Shown: positions 26,901 to 39,295 of the stretch, piece after piece | Layout of the letters: each line of letters starts with the position of its first letter | How positions within the stretch are numbered: the stretch's first letter is position 1 | From: Paramecium tetraurelia | Taxonomy: Eukaryota; Ciliophora; Oligohymenophorea; Peniculida; Parameciidae | DNA length: 64,000 bases | Assembly: GCF_000165425.1 (NCBI RefSeq) | Contig: NW_001799499.1 | Span: forward strand, 186,001-250,000 | Direction: 5' to 3' | Position numbers and translations under genes: made by a program | Notes under the pieces: generated by a model | Databases searched by the model: none | Seen by the model: the letters and a program-made list of their open reading frames with translations, nothing else | What the model was told of the DNA's origin: nothing

Positions 26901-27621
26901 GAATTTCAGCATTTTCATTCATTATTTCATCCTCCAACTAACATAAAATCTACTCCTTTTTTAGGATTTCGATCTAACAAAGTTAAACCCTAAAAATTCT
27001 GCTGTAAACACTCTTAACAAATTCAGCCAAATCTACCATACCCTTTATTTCATTTAAAGTGTGCTAAGCAATATTTGCCTTTTCTTAGGATTCAAAATAT
27101 CTGCTTTAAGATATCTACTTCTTTTTAAAAGATTCCTCCATCTGCTCCTTCTAATATTCTTCTTCAATATATTCCAATAAGCCTGGCTATTCGAAATTCC
27201 CAGACTTTGGTTTCATCATACTGATTGATTCCACCTCCCCTTGCAAAATTATGAATTTATTAGTGGCATCTATATTCTTAGATTTCAAATATTAATGTAA
27301 CTTCGCTTGCTTAACTGGTTCATTATCTATGTAGACTTCAGTTGTATTTCCTCTTATTGTTCTTTTTAACACGAATCCCTCAAATACAACTTCGACTCTG
27401 CATTCTGACATTCCTGCTGAAATCAACTAAGAGACAGTTTTACACCTCATAGAAGTAGCTCTTTTTCCAAATACAAATTATATTGCATCTATAAAATTTG
27501 ATTTGCCTGACCCATTAGGACCTATTATGGAGTTGAAATGTGATCCACAAATAATGCGATGTTCCCCATAATAAGATTTAAAATTCTCCAAAATAACTTC
27601 CTTAATCATATTTTCTATCAT
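23953..27621 (-). CDS. SMC4: Condensin subunit SMC4
   Basis: ATPase subunit of condensin, which compacts and segregates chromosomes with SMC2. N-terminal Walker A IIGPNGSGKSNFIDA near residue 35; central hinge with GLDGIVVENDQDAVDC, IGRALFIPINKV and EQSGVMSGGPEQR; C-terminal signature KLSGGEKTLASLSLMLA; Walker B PIYILDEIDAALDFKN, then FIIVSLRTNMFEKATNLIG. RPTPIYILDEIDAALDFKNV and the QSGVMSGG hinge text match SMC4 rather than SMC1-3. Long coiled coils flank the hinge. Span 3669 nt = 1222 codons plus TGA, within family size, consistent with an intronless gene, though I did not translate every codon. Start ATG 27621 precedes IKEVILENFKSYYGEH, the family-typical beginning. Under the ciliate code the end moves past a TAA to TGA at 23953-23955. 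Confidence 0.95.
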
Positions 27622-27791
27622 TTAATTTTCTACTCAAAATATATCTATATATGAAAAAATCATTAAAATATTTTTTAAAGTGAATTATAAAATTTGTATC
27701 AGATGTCTCAAATTATTTGTTTAATAAATAATATATAATTTATTTTTTATACAATTTATACTAAAGCACATATATATCATAATTCTGTTTT

Positions 27792-30623
27792 TCAATTATC
27801 CACATACATGCTACTATGAATATTATTTTGACTTGCCCCTTTTTTATTTGGGATGCAATATAAATGTTTTTTTTGTCGTTTTCTATTTATTTAGAACAAC
27901 ATTTTTTTCCTTTTAATTGTAAATAAATCTTTAATAATATTGCTCAAATTAAATTGCGCATCATAGAATTCAAACTCTTATTGAGAATCTATTGAATATT
28001 CATGCTTATCAAAAATCTCTCTTACTATATCTAATTCAATGAGTTTTATTTATGATGGCTCAAGCCTTATAAGTCGAGTAGAAGGCGGAGGTGTTTCTTG
28101 CACCTATTTGCTATTTTATCTGCTAATATTTAATTTGCTATCTTAATTGGTATCCTTTAAATCTTCGAATTCATTAACGATTTTCTAACTGGAGACATTA
28201 ATGGTTTACTTCTTTGTCCCCCTTGTTACCTTGATTCGCATCTGAGATATGCCGGGCTCTTACTAAATTTTATTCACCACTTTTTAGACTGAGTGTTTCA
28301 TATTATTCCCCTTTTGAGATTGAGATGACAACTAATGCTTTAATTAAGTTCCAGAATTATCAGGAGAATTTATTGATTCTTGATCGTCTGATACGGATTG
28401 ACCATCTCCGGCAAAATTCATTTCATCAACCCTATTAACTGTGAAAAATTCACTATCAGGAAGTAAGTCAGAATATAAGTAGTTCTAATTACCATACTCT
28501 AGGATGTTCCGCTAAAGATATCTTAAATTTAACAATGCTTTGTTTGCTTATAGTTTTTGTGCATTCTGCCGCTACAGAAAGAGTCTCTTCTAAACATCAT
28601 TGTTTGCCTTCTTTTTAAAGAGTGTTATGCTATTTGGAGTGTAGAATACAAAAGGGCATTTGGTAAAACTATGATTTTGAAAGCAAAGTTCACATCCACT
28701 AAATTTGATTCTTCCACCAAACTAGATTTAGTGTTTAATTCTATAATATTTTTCTAAATCTTCTTTGTTTTACTTCAATAAACTTAGAACATCATCAAAA
28801 GTAACGTAAGCCAATTTAGAGAATTTCACAGCTCTTGATGTAAATTAAGCACAATTTTACGAGATAAACCCCTTCTCATCTATGGCTTACTTCCTTTTAT
28901 ATATCTTGATTAATTTATTATTCCTTAAATAGGCTTCCACCTCGCCTTTTAATATAAAATATATTTTATCTACTTGTTGTCCTTCCTAAAATATCACTTC
29001 CTCTGGTACAAAACTCTGCTCTTTAACTAACAAACATAGGTTTGCAATAAAATCTCCTGAGAAATTTTGTCTAAACAATTTCGATTAATCAAAGAGAGTT
29101 TTATAGAAATCTATTTTCACTTCCCTGATTAAAGTGCCTGATAAATGTTCCATCAACTTTTCACATTCAGAATCTGTATTCTTTTAAGTTTTTAGATAAT
29201 ATTCAAAAAATTTCTTAACTTTAACTTAGAGATCTTTATTGAGTCCTCTTCTTTTAATAAAAGAATCAATCATAGTCATTTTGTCTCTTAAATAGTTTTT
29301 GTTTTCTGACATTTAAGCAAATATTCCTCCAATGCTCGATATTGTATAACCAAAGATGATTGAACTTAAAAGAGTTACAAAGATAACGAACAACTTTTCA
29401 ATTTGTGTAACCTACTAATATAACATTACATTACCGGGGTAATATCGCCATAACCAATAGTAAGTGTTGTAATACATGCCCAATAAAAAGACGTTATATA
29501 TCTACTGATCCAATCGGTTTCTAATTCAGCTTTATCAACCCAAGTAAAAATGGAATCCGAAAATAAATGTTCCTGAACAGCTATAAAATGCCAAACGCAT
29601 GCAATTAAGTGAGATGCAAAGAGAAATGTGGCTAACAAAGAGACTAGATCTATCACAGCTGCGAAATTTACTCTCAGATTCAAGGTTTCCACTAGATTTT
29701 CAAAGATGAACATAATCTATTTATTTTAATTGATTTACTCTTGAAATTCTGAATAATAATACGAATTCAATATAAGGAACGTTTGATCTTCCAATCATAA
29801 AAGGAATGAGAACTATGAAATCAGTAATAAATTTCCCTCTCAAATAGTGTTTCACTATTTAAACTTAATTTAACACTAAGACTCCACGACTATAATATGC
29901 AACATTAAAATTCAATAAAATTTCGCATATAAATACATATTAAGGCAAGGTTTCCAAGAAAAAGTCGATTCCACTGTTAGATCCTTATATTTCAAATGAT
30001 ATTTTTAATGGAATATAAATAATATTGATGATTAGGATGGTAAAAACAAAAAGATCCCAAAGCAATTTTAATGTATGATCTGGTGTAATAGGCGATACTC
30101 TTATACCAAGTCTTCTCAAAAGGTTTATAATCTTCTTCGTAAACATCTTGAGGTGAAACTCATAATTACTTAGCCATATTTACGCAAAATTGCTTCTTTG
30201 TTTTGGCTCGAATTAATCGCTTGTTCAAATAATAATTATAGTCTGCTGCTTGATCGCCAATAACTTTGAATTATCTTAATTCCAAATATCTCAATTTAAA
30301 TTTGTCTGAGTTTGTCAATAAATATGTAACAAATCTCGCTACTAACACTATAACATTCAAAGCTCTTTCTTTCCAAACTTTATTTTTGAATCCTTGAGTA
30401 AACTTTATTGGAATTTCGTCTGATTCATTCGATTGAACACTATCACTAGGTTCATTTGAAATCTAAATTTTATCTAATTTAGTGAAAAGAATAGAAGGTT
30501 TTCTGCCAGCTTCATCTAATAACTATTCATCTAATAATAAAATAATTGATTACTAGGTTAACTATTACGACTAGATAGAATTCTTGGCGTGACAGATAAT
30601 AAATCTGTTTTTGGTTAATTCAT
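27792..30623 (-). CDS. Cyclic-nucleotide-gated-type K+ channel (EAG/HCN/CNG superfamily)
   Basis: Six-TM voltage-type channel. Seen in order: cytosolic N-terminus; S1 LWDLFVFTILIINIIYIPLK; S2-S4 region with VFICEILLNFNVAYY and LRGKFITDFIVLIPF; S5 with FLFASHLIACVWHFIAV; pore SFYWACITTLTIGYGDITP with the GYGD selectivity filter near 29450; S6 VIFVTLLSSIIFGYTISSIG; C-linker; and a cNMP-binding fold with QEGQQVDKIYFILKGEVEAY. Frame is restored by a 23-nt intron after ITP (GTAATG...TAG) and another 23-nt one near 30540. A 5-prime intron near 30190 is unresolved (37 nt with an AAG acceptor fits). A Q/S-rich tail ends at TGA 27792-27794. Such channels set membrane potential and ciliary beating in Paramecium (family knowledge); whether cAMP/cGMP binds here is not determined. 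Confidence 0.93.
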
Positions 30624-30903
30624 TAATATTATATTTGCTCTTTAAATCTATAGAATATATATAAAAACTTCTATTTAATATTTATATTTTAAGATTATCA
30701 TGTATTCTTTTTAATGAAATCTGCTTATTAAGAACTCTTTATTTTAAATAAATATGCCTATTAGAAATACATAATTTTATGTTATAATCTAATTCATGTT
30801 AATACCTGATATTATACTTAATTCTATTAAATTTATTTTAGAGTATATAAAAGCTTTCCATAGATAAAAACTATAATAATTAAAATATCAATTGAAATAT
30901 TCA

Positions 30904-33900
30904 ATGATACCTAACAATAATTCTCAATAATGTAATCATTAAAATTAATTTCTTTAGCTTACCAATTCTATTAACCAAATCAAAGTCAACAAGGTAAAAC
31001 TAGGAAATAATCTTTTTTTAGGTGAAGGATAGACCTAATAGAATTAGAATATTCCAGTTAGTACTCAGCCCCCTCTTGGTTCATCCACAAGTTATACTAT
31101 GCCATAATGGAATTCTAGTATATTTAAAATAAATTATAGCCTATGGTGGCTCGGTGCCTACTCCTAATATATATAATGCTTAAACACCAAACAATGTAAT
31201 GCCACCAAACAATGTAATGCCACCAAACACCTCCTTTCCATTCCCTATTACAAACATGCCAAACATGCCAAACGTGCCAAACATGCCAAATATGCCAAAT
31301 ATGCCAAATATGCCTCCCATCCCATCTATATCAAATTTCTCAATCCCAAAACCTATACCACCCAATAAAGAAAAATAACATCAATAAAAAATTAATGAAT
31401 TAGAATAAAAAATACTAGAAATAGAAGAAGAATATACCACTAAAATGGCAAAAGAAAAAAGATCAATGCTATCATAGATTGATAATTTAAAAAGAAGAAT
31501 TAAAGATTTAGAAGATGAATAATATGATTCTAATCAAACAGTCTCATCACAAAAAAACGATATTAATCAAAAATAGACATATATTGATAAAATTACAAAA
31601 GATAAAGCTAGTCTTGAATAACAATTTCGTGATTTGTAAGATGAATATGAAAATCTCAAACTTTAATACTAGTCGCTATTACGAAGGACATAAACTAATA
31701 TTGGTGGGTCTACTTAAACATTTGATTAAACACTGACTTAATAATTAGAGAATCAAATGAGGAGGTTAAGGGATGACTTTAAAAGATAAAAAGATGATCT
31801 AATGAATTAAAAAAATGCTTTAGAAGATGAATTAAGGAATGCTAAATCTGAACTAGATAAATCAGTCAAGCAAGTTGAGAAGGAGCATCAATATTTTATG
31901 GAATCAAGAGATGAGATCGCTAAATTATAAAAAATAATCAAATAAAAGGATGACAAACTTAGATAGATAGAAATCGAAAAGGAAAATTCTTTTGATTTGC
32001 TAAAATAAGTTAATGTTGAAAAACAGCGATTGCAGGATAATCTAAAGGAAAAAGAATTTGAGATATCTTCAATAAATCAAGAAATTTCACTAATAAAAAA
32101 AGAATTAGATTTTCTAAAGAATTTAATTAAAGAATCCTCAAACGGAAAAGCAATTAAACTAGATTAAAATATGGAATTTTTGTAATTTGAATAAGAAAAA
32201 TAATGGCTTCAATAAAAAAAGCATTAGGATCAAGAAAAATTGAAATCTGAAAACGAATAAAAAGAATTCTAAAGAAAAGAAAAATTAGAGAAAGAGAAAA
32301 AGAGAAAACAAGAAGCACTAGAATAATTGGAGATAAAAAAAGGAAATTTAATTTAAAAGGGAGCTGAAAATATGTAATAAGCTAAAAGAGTGTATGGTTA
32401 GTTAGATGTCTGCTTTATAGTCGATGTTACAGGGTATTAATGTTATTTTAGCTTAGGTCTATGGACTCATATAAGGACTAAACCAAAAGGTCGGTCTAAG
32501 GATCTTTAAAAATCATAAAACAAGCCACAAATAGAGAAACTAATTGGGCATCAGTTTGTTATTAAGATAAGGATGAATAAAGATAATTAGGGGGAAAATA
32601 TCATGAATTTCCATTTTCAAAGGATTAGTAAGCGCTTGAAAAATGGTTTGATGGTATCAAGTGTTCTGGAGGTGGCGATGCAGCTGAAGATATAAGAGGA
32701 GCAATTAAATAAGTTTGCAAATTATAGTGGCCAAGCAAATTTAAAATTGCCATTATAATATGTGATGCTCCATGTCATGGAAAGAAATATAATGGAGGTT
32801 GTGGAGATAATCATCCTAATGAAGATATTTAGGATGCTATAGAAGAATTGATATAGAACGGCATCGTTTTAATAGCCCTTAATTTTACAAAATTTACTAC
32901 AGTTATGTATGAAGAAATAAAGAAAATATATGAATCTAAGAAGAGATTAGATTTGTTTCTTTACTAAGATTTATAAAAGATGGATCAAAATTAAATGGCA
33001 GCCACTATGACCAAATATATAGGCGAGGCATCATAAAATGCAACCCAAACAAATAAAAACTAAACAAAATCTAAATAACCACAAATTTAATAAGAAATTC
33101 CAAGAGAAAAAGAAGGAGCTATGGAAGCTCTATGTAAATAGGGCAACTTTTATAACTTTGAAACATAGGAGAATGTGAAAATTGTTAATACTAAATTCTA
33201 AGTTTGGAGAGTAGAGTTGAAGGAAGAGGAATTCAACAAAAATATTGAAAGCATAGACAAAATTTAGTGCCCATAGGACTTTTTAAAGACGAATGAAGGA
33301 AGTTGGAATTGTATAAGAACTGAAAAACCATTTGCCTTTGGTATGATGAAGGATGTATTTTTAATGAAAAAAACAAATGTGTAATCAGATGAGTTATATG
33401 TCATAAAAACACCTATTGGTAGCTTACCCTACAAATCTATGGATGATGCATTAAAGGAATGCAAATCACATTTGATCTGTTAGAAACTAATGAAACTATT
33501 TGTTAATGAATTATAAGAAAAGGCAAGTGAAAAGTAAATCAATATCAAAATACCATCTGTTATTTATAGTGATTTCTTAATTCTTGAAGAATCAAAAAGT
33601 AATTTTATAAGATATATTTAGATTCATTTTGGATAGCAGAAAGATTTTTTAAGGGAGAATTTGTTAAATATAATAATAATTATGGATTCATAAATGAAGA
33701 TCATACTTCAGAATTAAATAAGTTTGCATAATCATTTACTTATTATACATATTTTATCAGCACATTTAATTATATGGTTAGCGATGTGCAAGGAGTTGGT
33801 AATTATTTCACTGATCCAGCCATCAATACAATCAAAGGTAATATCTTTAATTTAACAATCATTAGGTAATTTTGATGAAACTGACATGGGAGAGGAGGGC

Positions 33901-33984
33901 CAAGGGATGTATTTGGTTAACTATGAAAATAAAAAGGTACTATTAACTTCTGAATATCTGGGTTTATTGAATATATATGAATGA
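30904..33984 (+). CDS. vWA domain-alpha-kinase fusion protein
   Basis: Predicted ~976 residues. Order: P/Q/N-rich head with NMP repeats (residues ~85-130), a long coiled coil, a von Willebrand A domain starting QLDVCFIVDVTGSMDSY (MIDAS-like D-x-T-G-S-M) with KCSGGGDAAEDIRGAI and IAIIICDAPCHGKKYNGG, then an atypical alpha-kinase domain with FAFGMMKDVFLMK, ELYVIKTP, FWIAERFFKGEFVKYNNN, SDVQGVGNYFTDPAIN and a final LGLL. Introns restoring frame include 26- and 28-nt ones within the first 130 bp, a 22-nt one near 31120, a 23-nt one inside the MIDAS codons near 32434, a 23-nt one near 33600 and a 28-nt one near 33836; the total divides by three. vWA/alpha-kinases (VWKA-like) are known in Dictyostelium and ciliates; substrates unknown. 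Confidence 0.9.
31252..31314 (+). repeat. Tandem 9-bp repeat encoding Asn-Met-Pro units
   Basis: Seven or so copies of a 9-bp unit (AACATGCCA-like, one AACGTGCCA variant, later AATATGCCA) inside the vWA/alpha-kinase gene. Just upstream an 18-bp unit coding NNVMPP is duplicated. All copies stay in frame, so length changes would not break the gene. Confidence 0.85.
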
Positions 33985-34045
33985 TATTTATTATAGATAT
34001 GTGTGGGATAATTAATATTAAAATATAATTTATTTGAAATAAAAT

Positions 34046-35084
34046 ATGAAAACCACAACAGTAGTAGAATCATAGGTAATTAAGACCAATGTGGAAGTTG
34101 AATAAGCTCCAATTAGATATAATAGGAAAAGAAATTATATGTCCACTTCATTTGTCTCTGCTTAATTTCCAAATAATTAATATGGGTGCTATTAAATTAT
34201 GATTGACAATCATGAATGCAGACCAAAATGTCAACCACCTCCTTAATAACCTTATATGATGCCTATGTATGTTCCTGTTCCTTATCCTTAATAATAAGAG
34301 AAAGAATGTGAATGCGAAGATGGCGAATCATACAAGGAAGAATTATTGTTTTTAAGATAGAGAGTAGCAGAATTATTGGCAAGAGAGCCTGAAGTCAAGA
34401 CAGTCAAAGAAAGAGTAGAAGTCATAGATAACACAAGGGTACTTATAAATTGAATATAAAATATAGGTTGAATAACTTGAGCTTGAGGCTTAAAAACTAA
34501 GATTATAATTATAATAGGCATAAAATTAATTACGACAAAAAGAGCAGGAGTTTATTGAATTAAGAAGTGGAAATGATCAATCTTAATAAGGATTGCAGTA
34601 TAGGATAAAAATAATTGAAGTAAGAAATAAGTAATAAATCAGGAATAATTGTATAATGTAAGACTGGAAATCGAAAGAATCACAGGATTATTAAATTAAA
34701 AAGAATAAGAAATTATAGATTGGGAAAAAAGATGTCATGAAATAGAAAGCTCTGTTACTTATGAGATTGAAGAAAAAACAACTAAACTAAGATCTGTATT
34801 ATTAAATATAATATTCAAAGGAAGTAGAAGTTTGGAGAAGTAGATTTAAGAAATTAAACACAGATTATTTCAATTGTTAAGAATAATTAATTATGGTGTA
34901 AGCTGAGATTGATTCAATTAAAAATGGAGGAGTAAAAGAAGTTAAGGAAGTAAAAGTTGAAAAGAAAGTTGTAGGACCAACAATCACAACTGTTTCATCA
35001 AATCAATCAAGAACTAGAGGATCAAGATTAATTGAAAGTTCTGAAGTCATAAAAGAGGGAACACCAGCTAGGTTATACCCATGA
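34046..35084 (+). CDS. Coiled-coil protein with Cys/Pro-rich head, unrecognised
   Basis: Predicted 320 residues after removing three introns (28 nt near 34441, 23 nt near 34617, 25 nt with AAAG acceptor near 34797); the coding total then divides by three. N-terminus: VEQAPIRYNRKRNYMST, a CRPKCQPPPQQPYMMPMYV segment and ECECEDGE; then a continuous heptad-rich coiled coil (LRLQLQQAQNQLRQKEQEF ... EVEVWRSRFKKLN ... EQLIMVQAEID); then a basic tail ending TPARLYP. It looks like a structural cortical/cytoskeletal protein of the kind abundant in ciliates, but I cannot assign a family. It starts 61 bp after the kinase gene on the same strand. Confidence 0.75.
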
Positions 35085-35117
35085 GAAAATAAATATATAA
35101 ATATTTTAAACATAAAA

Positions 35118-36291
35118 ATGTTTTCATCTTAATTTACTTGGACTATTCTGTAAATTATTATTATTAGCACACTCTATTTTGTAAACTTTTAAGCTATTGC
35201 TGTTGAGGAATAATAGAAGGAAATATCATTTATAAGACATGGTGCAAGATCTCCTAATAAGTATAATCCTTTAGACTAAATTTTATGGAAAAATTATAAA
35301 CCTGGATATCTAACTGAAAAAGGATTTCAATAACTTTAGAATTTAGGGTAATCATCACAGACAAATTATTTTTATGATGCTGAGGGAAATTGCATATATT
35401 AAAAACTAAATTTCGTTTCATCTGTTGTACCAAGAGTTATGCATTCATTCATTGGTTTTGTTATGGGACTATGTCCTAATAATTTCTAAGGAATTTTAAG
35501 AAATTACTTTTAAGATTATTATTCATAGTATTCTAAAAATGACAAAATTTTAAATGAAATTATGTAATCAGATTTTACAAATCCATTAATCTTTGATTTC
35601 TAAACATTTAAAATGGAACGTGACTTTTTGTTTCATGGTCATAGTTCATCATAATGTCCTAAACTAGATGATATTAAAGAAGAAATTATGAGTAAACAAG
35701 AATATTTGAATAAGAACGAAGAATTTAAACAAAGACCAGAATTTTAAGAAGTATTCCAACAAATGAAACTGTCTAATTCTTCTTTAGATGAAGAAAGTAT
35801 TACCATAAATAAAATGAAAACATTTTATGGTGGTTTCAAATGTAATAGATATCAAGGATTTGACAAACCTGTTCTTTCATTGAATGCTTAAAAATATTTA
35901 GATGAAGTAATTCGATTTAGTATTTTAGATTTTTATCTATAAATTTTATAAAATGGATAATTCAAGATCTATTCAACATTTTTCTGCATTAACAGAAATA
36001 TTCCAATGGATAATTAAATAAATTAAAGGAGATCAAACTATTAGTTTATATTTTGGACATGATTCCAATTAGGTTGCAATGCTATCTGTTTTAGTTGAAG
36101 AACCACTTATTCCTCCTTTTGCATCTAAATTAAGCTTCATAATTTAAGGAGAGTATGTGAATTTATATTTTTAAAATGAACTTTTAGAAACTAGAATGTG
36201 TAGATCTAAGATTAATTGTACTCGAGGATAAGTAATCAAATATTTAGAATAATATATTTCTAACAATTTGAATGAACTTTGTCAGATTTGA
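35118..36291 (+). CDS. Secreted histidine acid phosphatase
   Basis: Predicted 383 residues. The N-terminal hydrophobic segment TILQIIIISTLYFVNFQAIA is a likely signal peptide, followed directly by the catalytic ISFIRHGARSPNK (RHGxRxP; the His is the phospho-acceptor) and LTEKGFQQLQNLG. The C-terminal catalytic pair appears as YFGHDSNQVAML (HD, proton donor). Expected order and spacing match the branch-2 histidine phosphatases. One 22-nt intron (GTAATTCGATT...TTTAG near 35909) restores the frame and coding length divides by three. The ending ELCQI lacks an ER-retention signal, so secretion or lysosomal delivery is likely. It starts 33 bp after the preceding gene. Substrate unknown. Confidence 0.93.
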
Positions 36292-36486
36292 TTTTATTAT
36301 TTATTAATAATTCGATATAGAATTAGAGAATTATTTTAAATCGCTAAAATTACTTAGCTGTTTATAATTTTATATATTATTTTTTCAAAGTGATATTATA
36401 GTTTATGAGTAAAGACAATTTAAAATAAAAAGTAAAATAACTACATAAGGAGAAGAATAATTTATGAAATAGATTTAGATAAAAAC

Positions 36487-37697
36487 TCAGTTTAAAATCC
36501 TACACTATAATTGATATAGTTTTTCACGAATATCTTTCAATTAACTTTTTAATTCAATTTATCTATTTTTATTTTATTTAGGGGTTGCACACAACTCTCT
36601 TTCTAAACGCAATACATCTGCGAATAAATACTAATATTGAAGTTTTAAATCTAAGATGATAATTTTATTATACCATCTTGTCTGCCTACACTTCTACTTC
36701 TATGATCTGATCGAAATTATGGTATTTTTTTAGGAATTTAAAAAATTTTACTTTCGTTTTAGATTTGTTATGGTTCTGATGATAATTAAGATTATTTGAA
36801 ATTGTAAAGGCAAGCCTTATTATTGCAACACTTTACATCAAATATTTAGGCCTCTATCATTTTAAAAAATTGCGGATTTAAGAAAAATCTATTATCATTG
36901 TGTTTGTATTTTAATACTTTTCTGTCAGGGTTTTGATATCAAGTTTTGAAAAAATATCATCTTTCTAATCTTCACTGATATTAAATTGTCCTGAATGATC
37001 TCTACTGCACATTTGTTTATTTTTCTTAATATGATTTCCTCTCATCTGATTTTCCCTAGAAATCTGTTATACGCACTATTGGAATAATTCTTTGAGATTT
37101 TTTGGGTCTTAATGTTCCAACAATGGAGTTTTTATATTTTTAATCTCTATGGTAAGATGAGGAGCTAGTTACATCTGTTTAGTTGTTTATGGCTATAAGG
37201 CTTATCTCTAAGTAATATTTAATTCTAAATAAAAATCAATTAAAAGTAGTTAATTACAGTTTTTATGCTATCGAGCACTTACGTTTTAGGATTCATTTTT
37301 TAATGCTATATTATTTAACTCTTCTGTTTTTGTCTTATTCAATAACTATTCTTGTTTTTGCGTTTTTAGAAAATTTGCTAATTCCATATTGGTTTCTTTT
37401 TCCTCTTATAATTATCTTTGCAATAGCTATTTATTTATTCTAATTACCTTCACTTAATTTTAGAGTGAGAGTCTTAGCTTATTGAGATATTAACATTCAG
37501 TTCTGTAAAACAATAATTCCTTGGCAATTACTTCTTCCTTTTATAAAAAAATTAAGTACATATGTGTCAACTGGAGGCTACTATCTGTCTAATAAGTCGA
37601 TTGTTTCATCTACTAGAGTTTTCAAAGTTAGTGATTCAATTTACTCTTCTTTAATTATTTTAGCTAGTTTAAGACAAAAATCTGTATAAGTTAGCAT
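36487..37697 (-). CDS. Coiled-coil protein, unrecognised
   Basis: Predicted 378 residues (367 if a 33-nt in-frame GTAATT...TTTAG stretch near 37264 is also an intron). Introns of 22 nt (AAAG acceptor, near 37564), 29 nt (near 36938) and 23 nt (near 36690) restore one frame and make the length divide by three. N-terminal LTYTDFCLKLAKIIKEEQIE looks folded; then a coiled coil (KVIRINKQLLQRQLQEEKET), a polar middle with RSDHRSRSVGRQD, and a C-terminal coiled coil DVLRLERELC...LKSQLKDIREKLYQLQ. No enzyme motif. It shares a 24-bp A/T-only start-to-start spacer with the divergent pseudokinase gene. Confidence 0.72.
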
Positions 37698-37721
37698 AGA
37701 ATATTAATTTAATATAATTAA
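37698..37721. promoter_or_regulatory. 24-bp spacer between divergent start codons
   Basis: The start codons of the coiled-coil gene (minus, 37697) and the pseudokinase gene (plus, 37722) are separated by 24 bases that are almost all A/T. Both 5-prime UTRs and any bidirectional promoter must overlap this spacer and the coding starts. Confidence 0.6.
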
Positions 37722-39274
37722 ATGGGTTCCAACAACTAAAAATAAAACCAACTTCTCAATAACTACAAGTTTATCGTAAATAAAACTGATCCTGCCTATG
37801 GAGATATTGTTGTCTACTAGTCTAATAGGGATCCCTCTGAACTTATGGCAGTTATTAAATTGCAATCTAATAAACCCGAACTATTATGCTAATAAATAAA
37901 GTAATCTTGAAAATTAAATTCGTAGTCAAAGACTTAAGCACCCCAATATAATATAAATTTATGATTGCTCCTAATCAAGTGTAAAAGATTTTTGTGGAAC
38001 TCTAAATATTGTTCATATCGGTATTCAATACATACAAAAAAACCTATTAAAGGATATGGAGATTAGAAGGAAATTAAGGACAACGTAATATAAATGCATA
38101 AATTTAGATATTTTGAAGGAGAATTATGGTATCTAATCAAAACTGTCTGTGAAACATTGATTGATTTATAAAATAATAAATAGAAGTATATGGATTTACA
38201 CCCTTAAAATATACGCATAACAGATGGTGGAGATATAAAATTATTAGAATTGAGTTGTACTCCATAAAATATATCATCATTTAGAAAAGTGAAATTAGGA
38301 TTGAGGGAATTGGAATATTTATCATCAGAAGAATTACAAGAATTGAAAGATTCTCAAAACAAAGTAAATTATTGAATAAGATCTAGTATAATTTTGATTT
38401 AGAGAAGATAAATATTTTTGTATTAGGAATTATTTGTGTGGTCTGCATATCTGGTTTAGAAGTTAAATAATTTTATGATGTTGAGAAATGTATTTTCTAA
38501 TATGGATTAGCTATAACTAAATTAAGATAATATATTTAAAAGTAATTCATACAAGATATATCTAGATATAACTATTCTTAGGCTTTTGAATAGATTGTCA
38601 TTTAATTCCTTTCATATAGTCCTTTTTAGAGACCCACTTATGCTTAGGTGTTAAACATGATAAACACTTTTGAAAGTACTACTATTGCTGATCACTTTTA
38701 TGTTAAGTGTTCACAATAACCAGTGTTATTGGATACTATAAATACAATCTCAAAATCTGATTAAAAGACCGAAAGGAGTCCAGATTTAAATAGTCACAAA
38801 GCAAAAGCTTTTAATTCCAATTCCAACTCCACTCCTTAAACAATAAAAGTAGCTAGTCTTGTAAGAACCAAACCCATTGTTTAATAATTCTCTCTCACTC
38901 CTGAACCAAGACCTCATATTAATAGACCTTAGTCATCTTCACGTTAGAATTCTTAAAGAGCCTAATCAAGTTAAAGACCTGAACCAACACAAAAACCATA
39001 ATTGCCTAATTACAGTTATTATGATCCTTACATAGATTCTGCTCTAAAAAAGAGCAAGGATTTATTAGTTTATCATAACCAGAATTCTAATTATATTCGA
39101 TAATCAAGAACTAATTCTGTTTCTGTAAACAAATACACACCAATAATGGCAAGCTTGAATATTCAAAATGACGATTATACATAGAACTATCATAATGTAT
39201 AACTACTAATCAAATAAGTTAATATTGAAGAAGGTAAGCAGAAATAATTTTCAAAAAGTTTTACTAAATAATGA
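37722..39274 (+). CDS. Ciliate pseudokinase with Q/S-rich tail
   Basis: Predicted 493 residues. A kinase fold is recognisable: AVIKLQ (beta-3 Lys), RLKHPNIIQIYDC, DFCGTL, a catalytic-loop equivalent YMDLHPQNIRITDGGDIKLL, and later YNFDLEKINIFVLGIICVVCI and FLSYSPFQRPTYAQVLNMI (subdomain XI). The glycine loop is not evident, HRD is YMD, the catalytic-loop Lys is His, and the metal-binding DFG is replaced (LELS), so catalysis is unlikely. Introns of 25 nt near 37890, 23 nt near 38088 and 23 nt near 38361 restore frame; length divides by three. The last ~180 residues are Q/S/P-rich and disordered. Probably a scaffold or allosteric regulator (inference). Its stop is 21 bp from the stop of the convergent neighbour. 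Confidence 0.82.
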
Positions 39275-39295
39275 ATTTGAAAAGAATATTTATAA

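Noticed and set aside
28557-28757. Plus-strand ORF of 66 codons
   Set aside because: Lies antisense to the K+ channel C-terminal coding region; no independent support.
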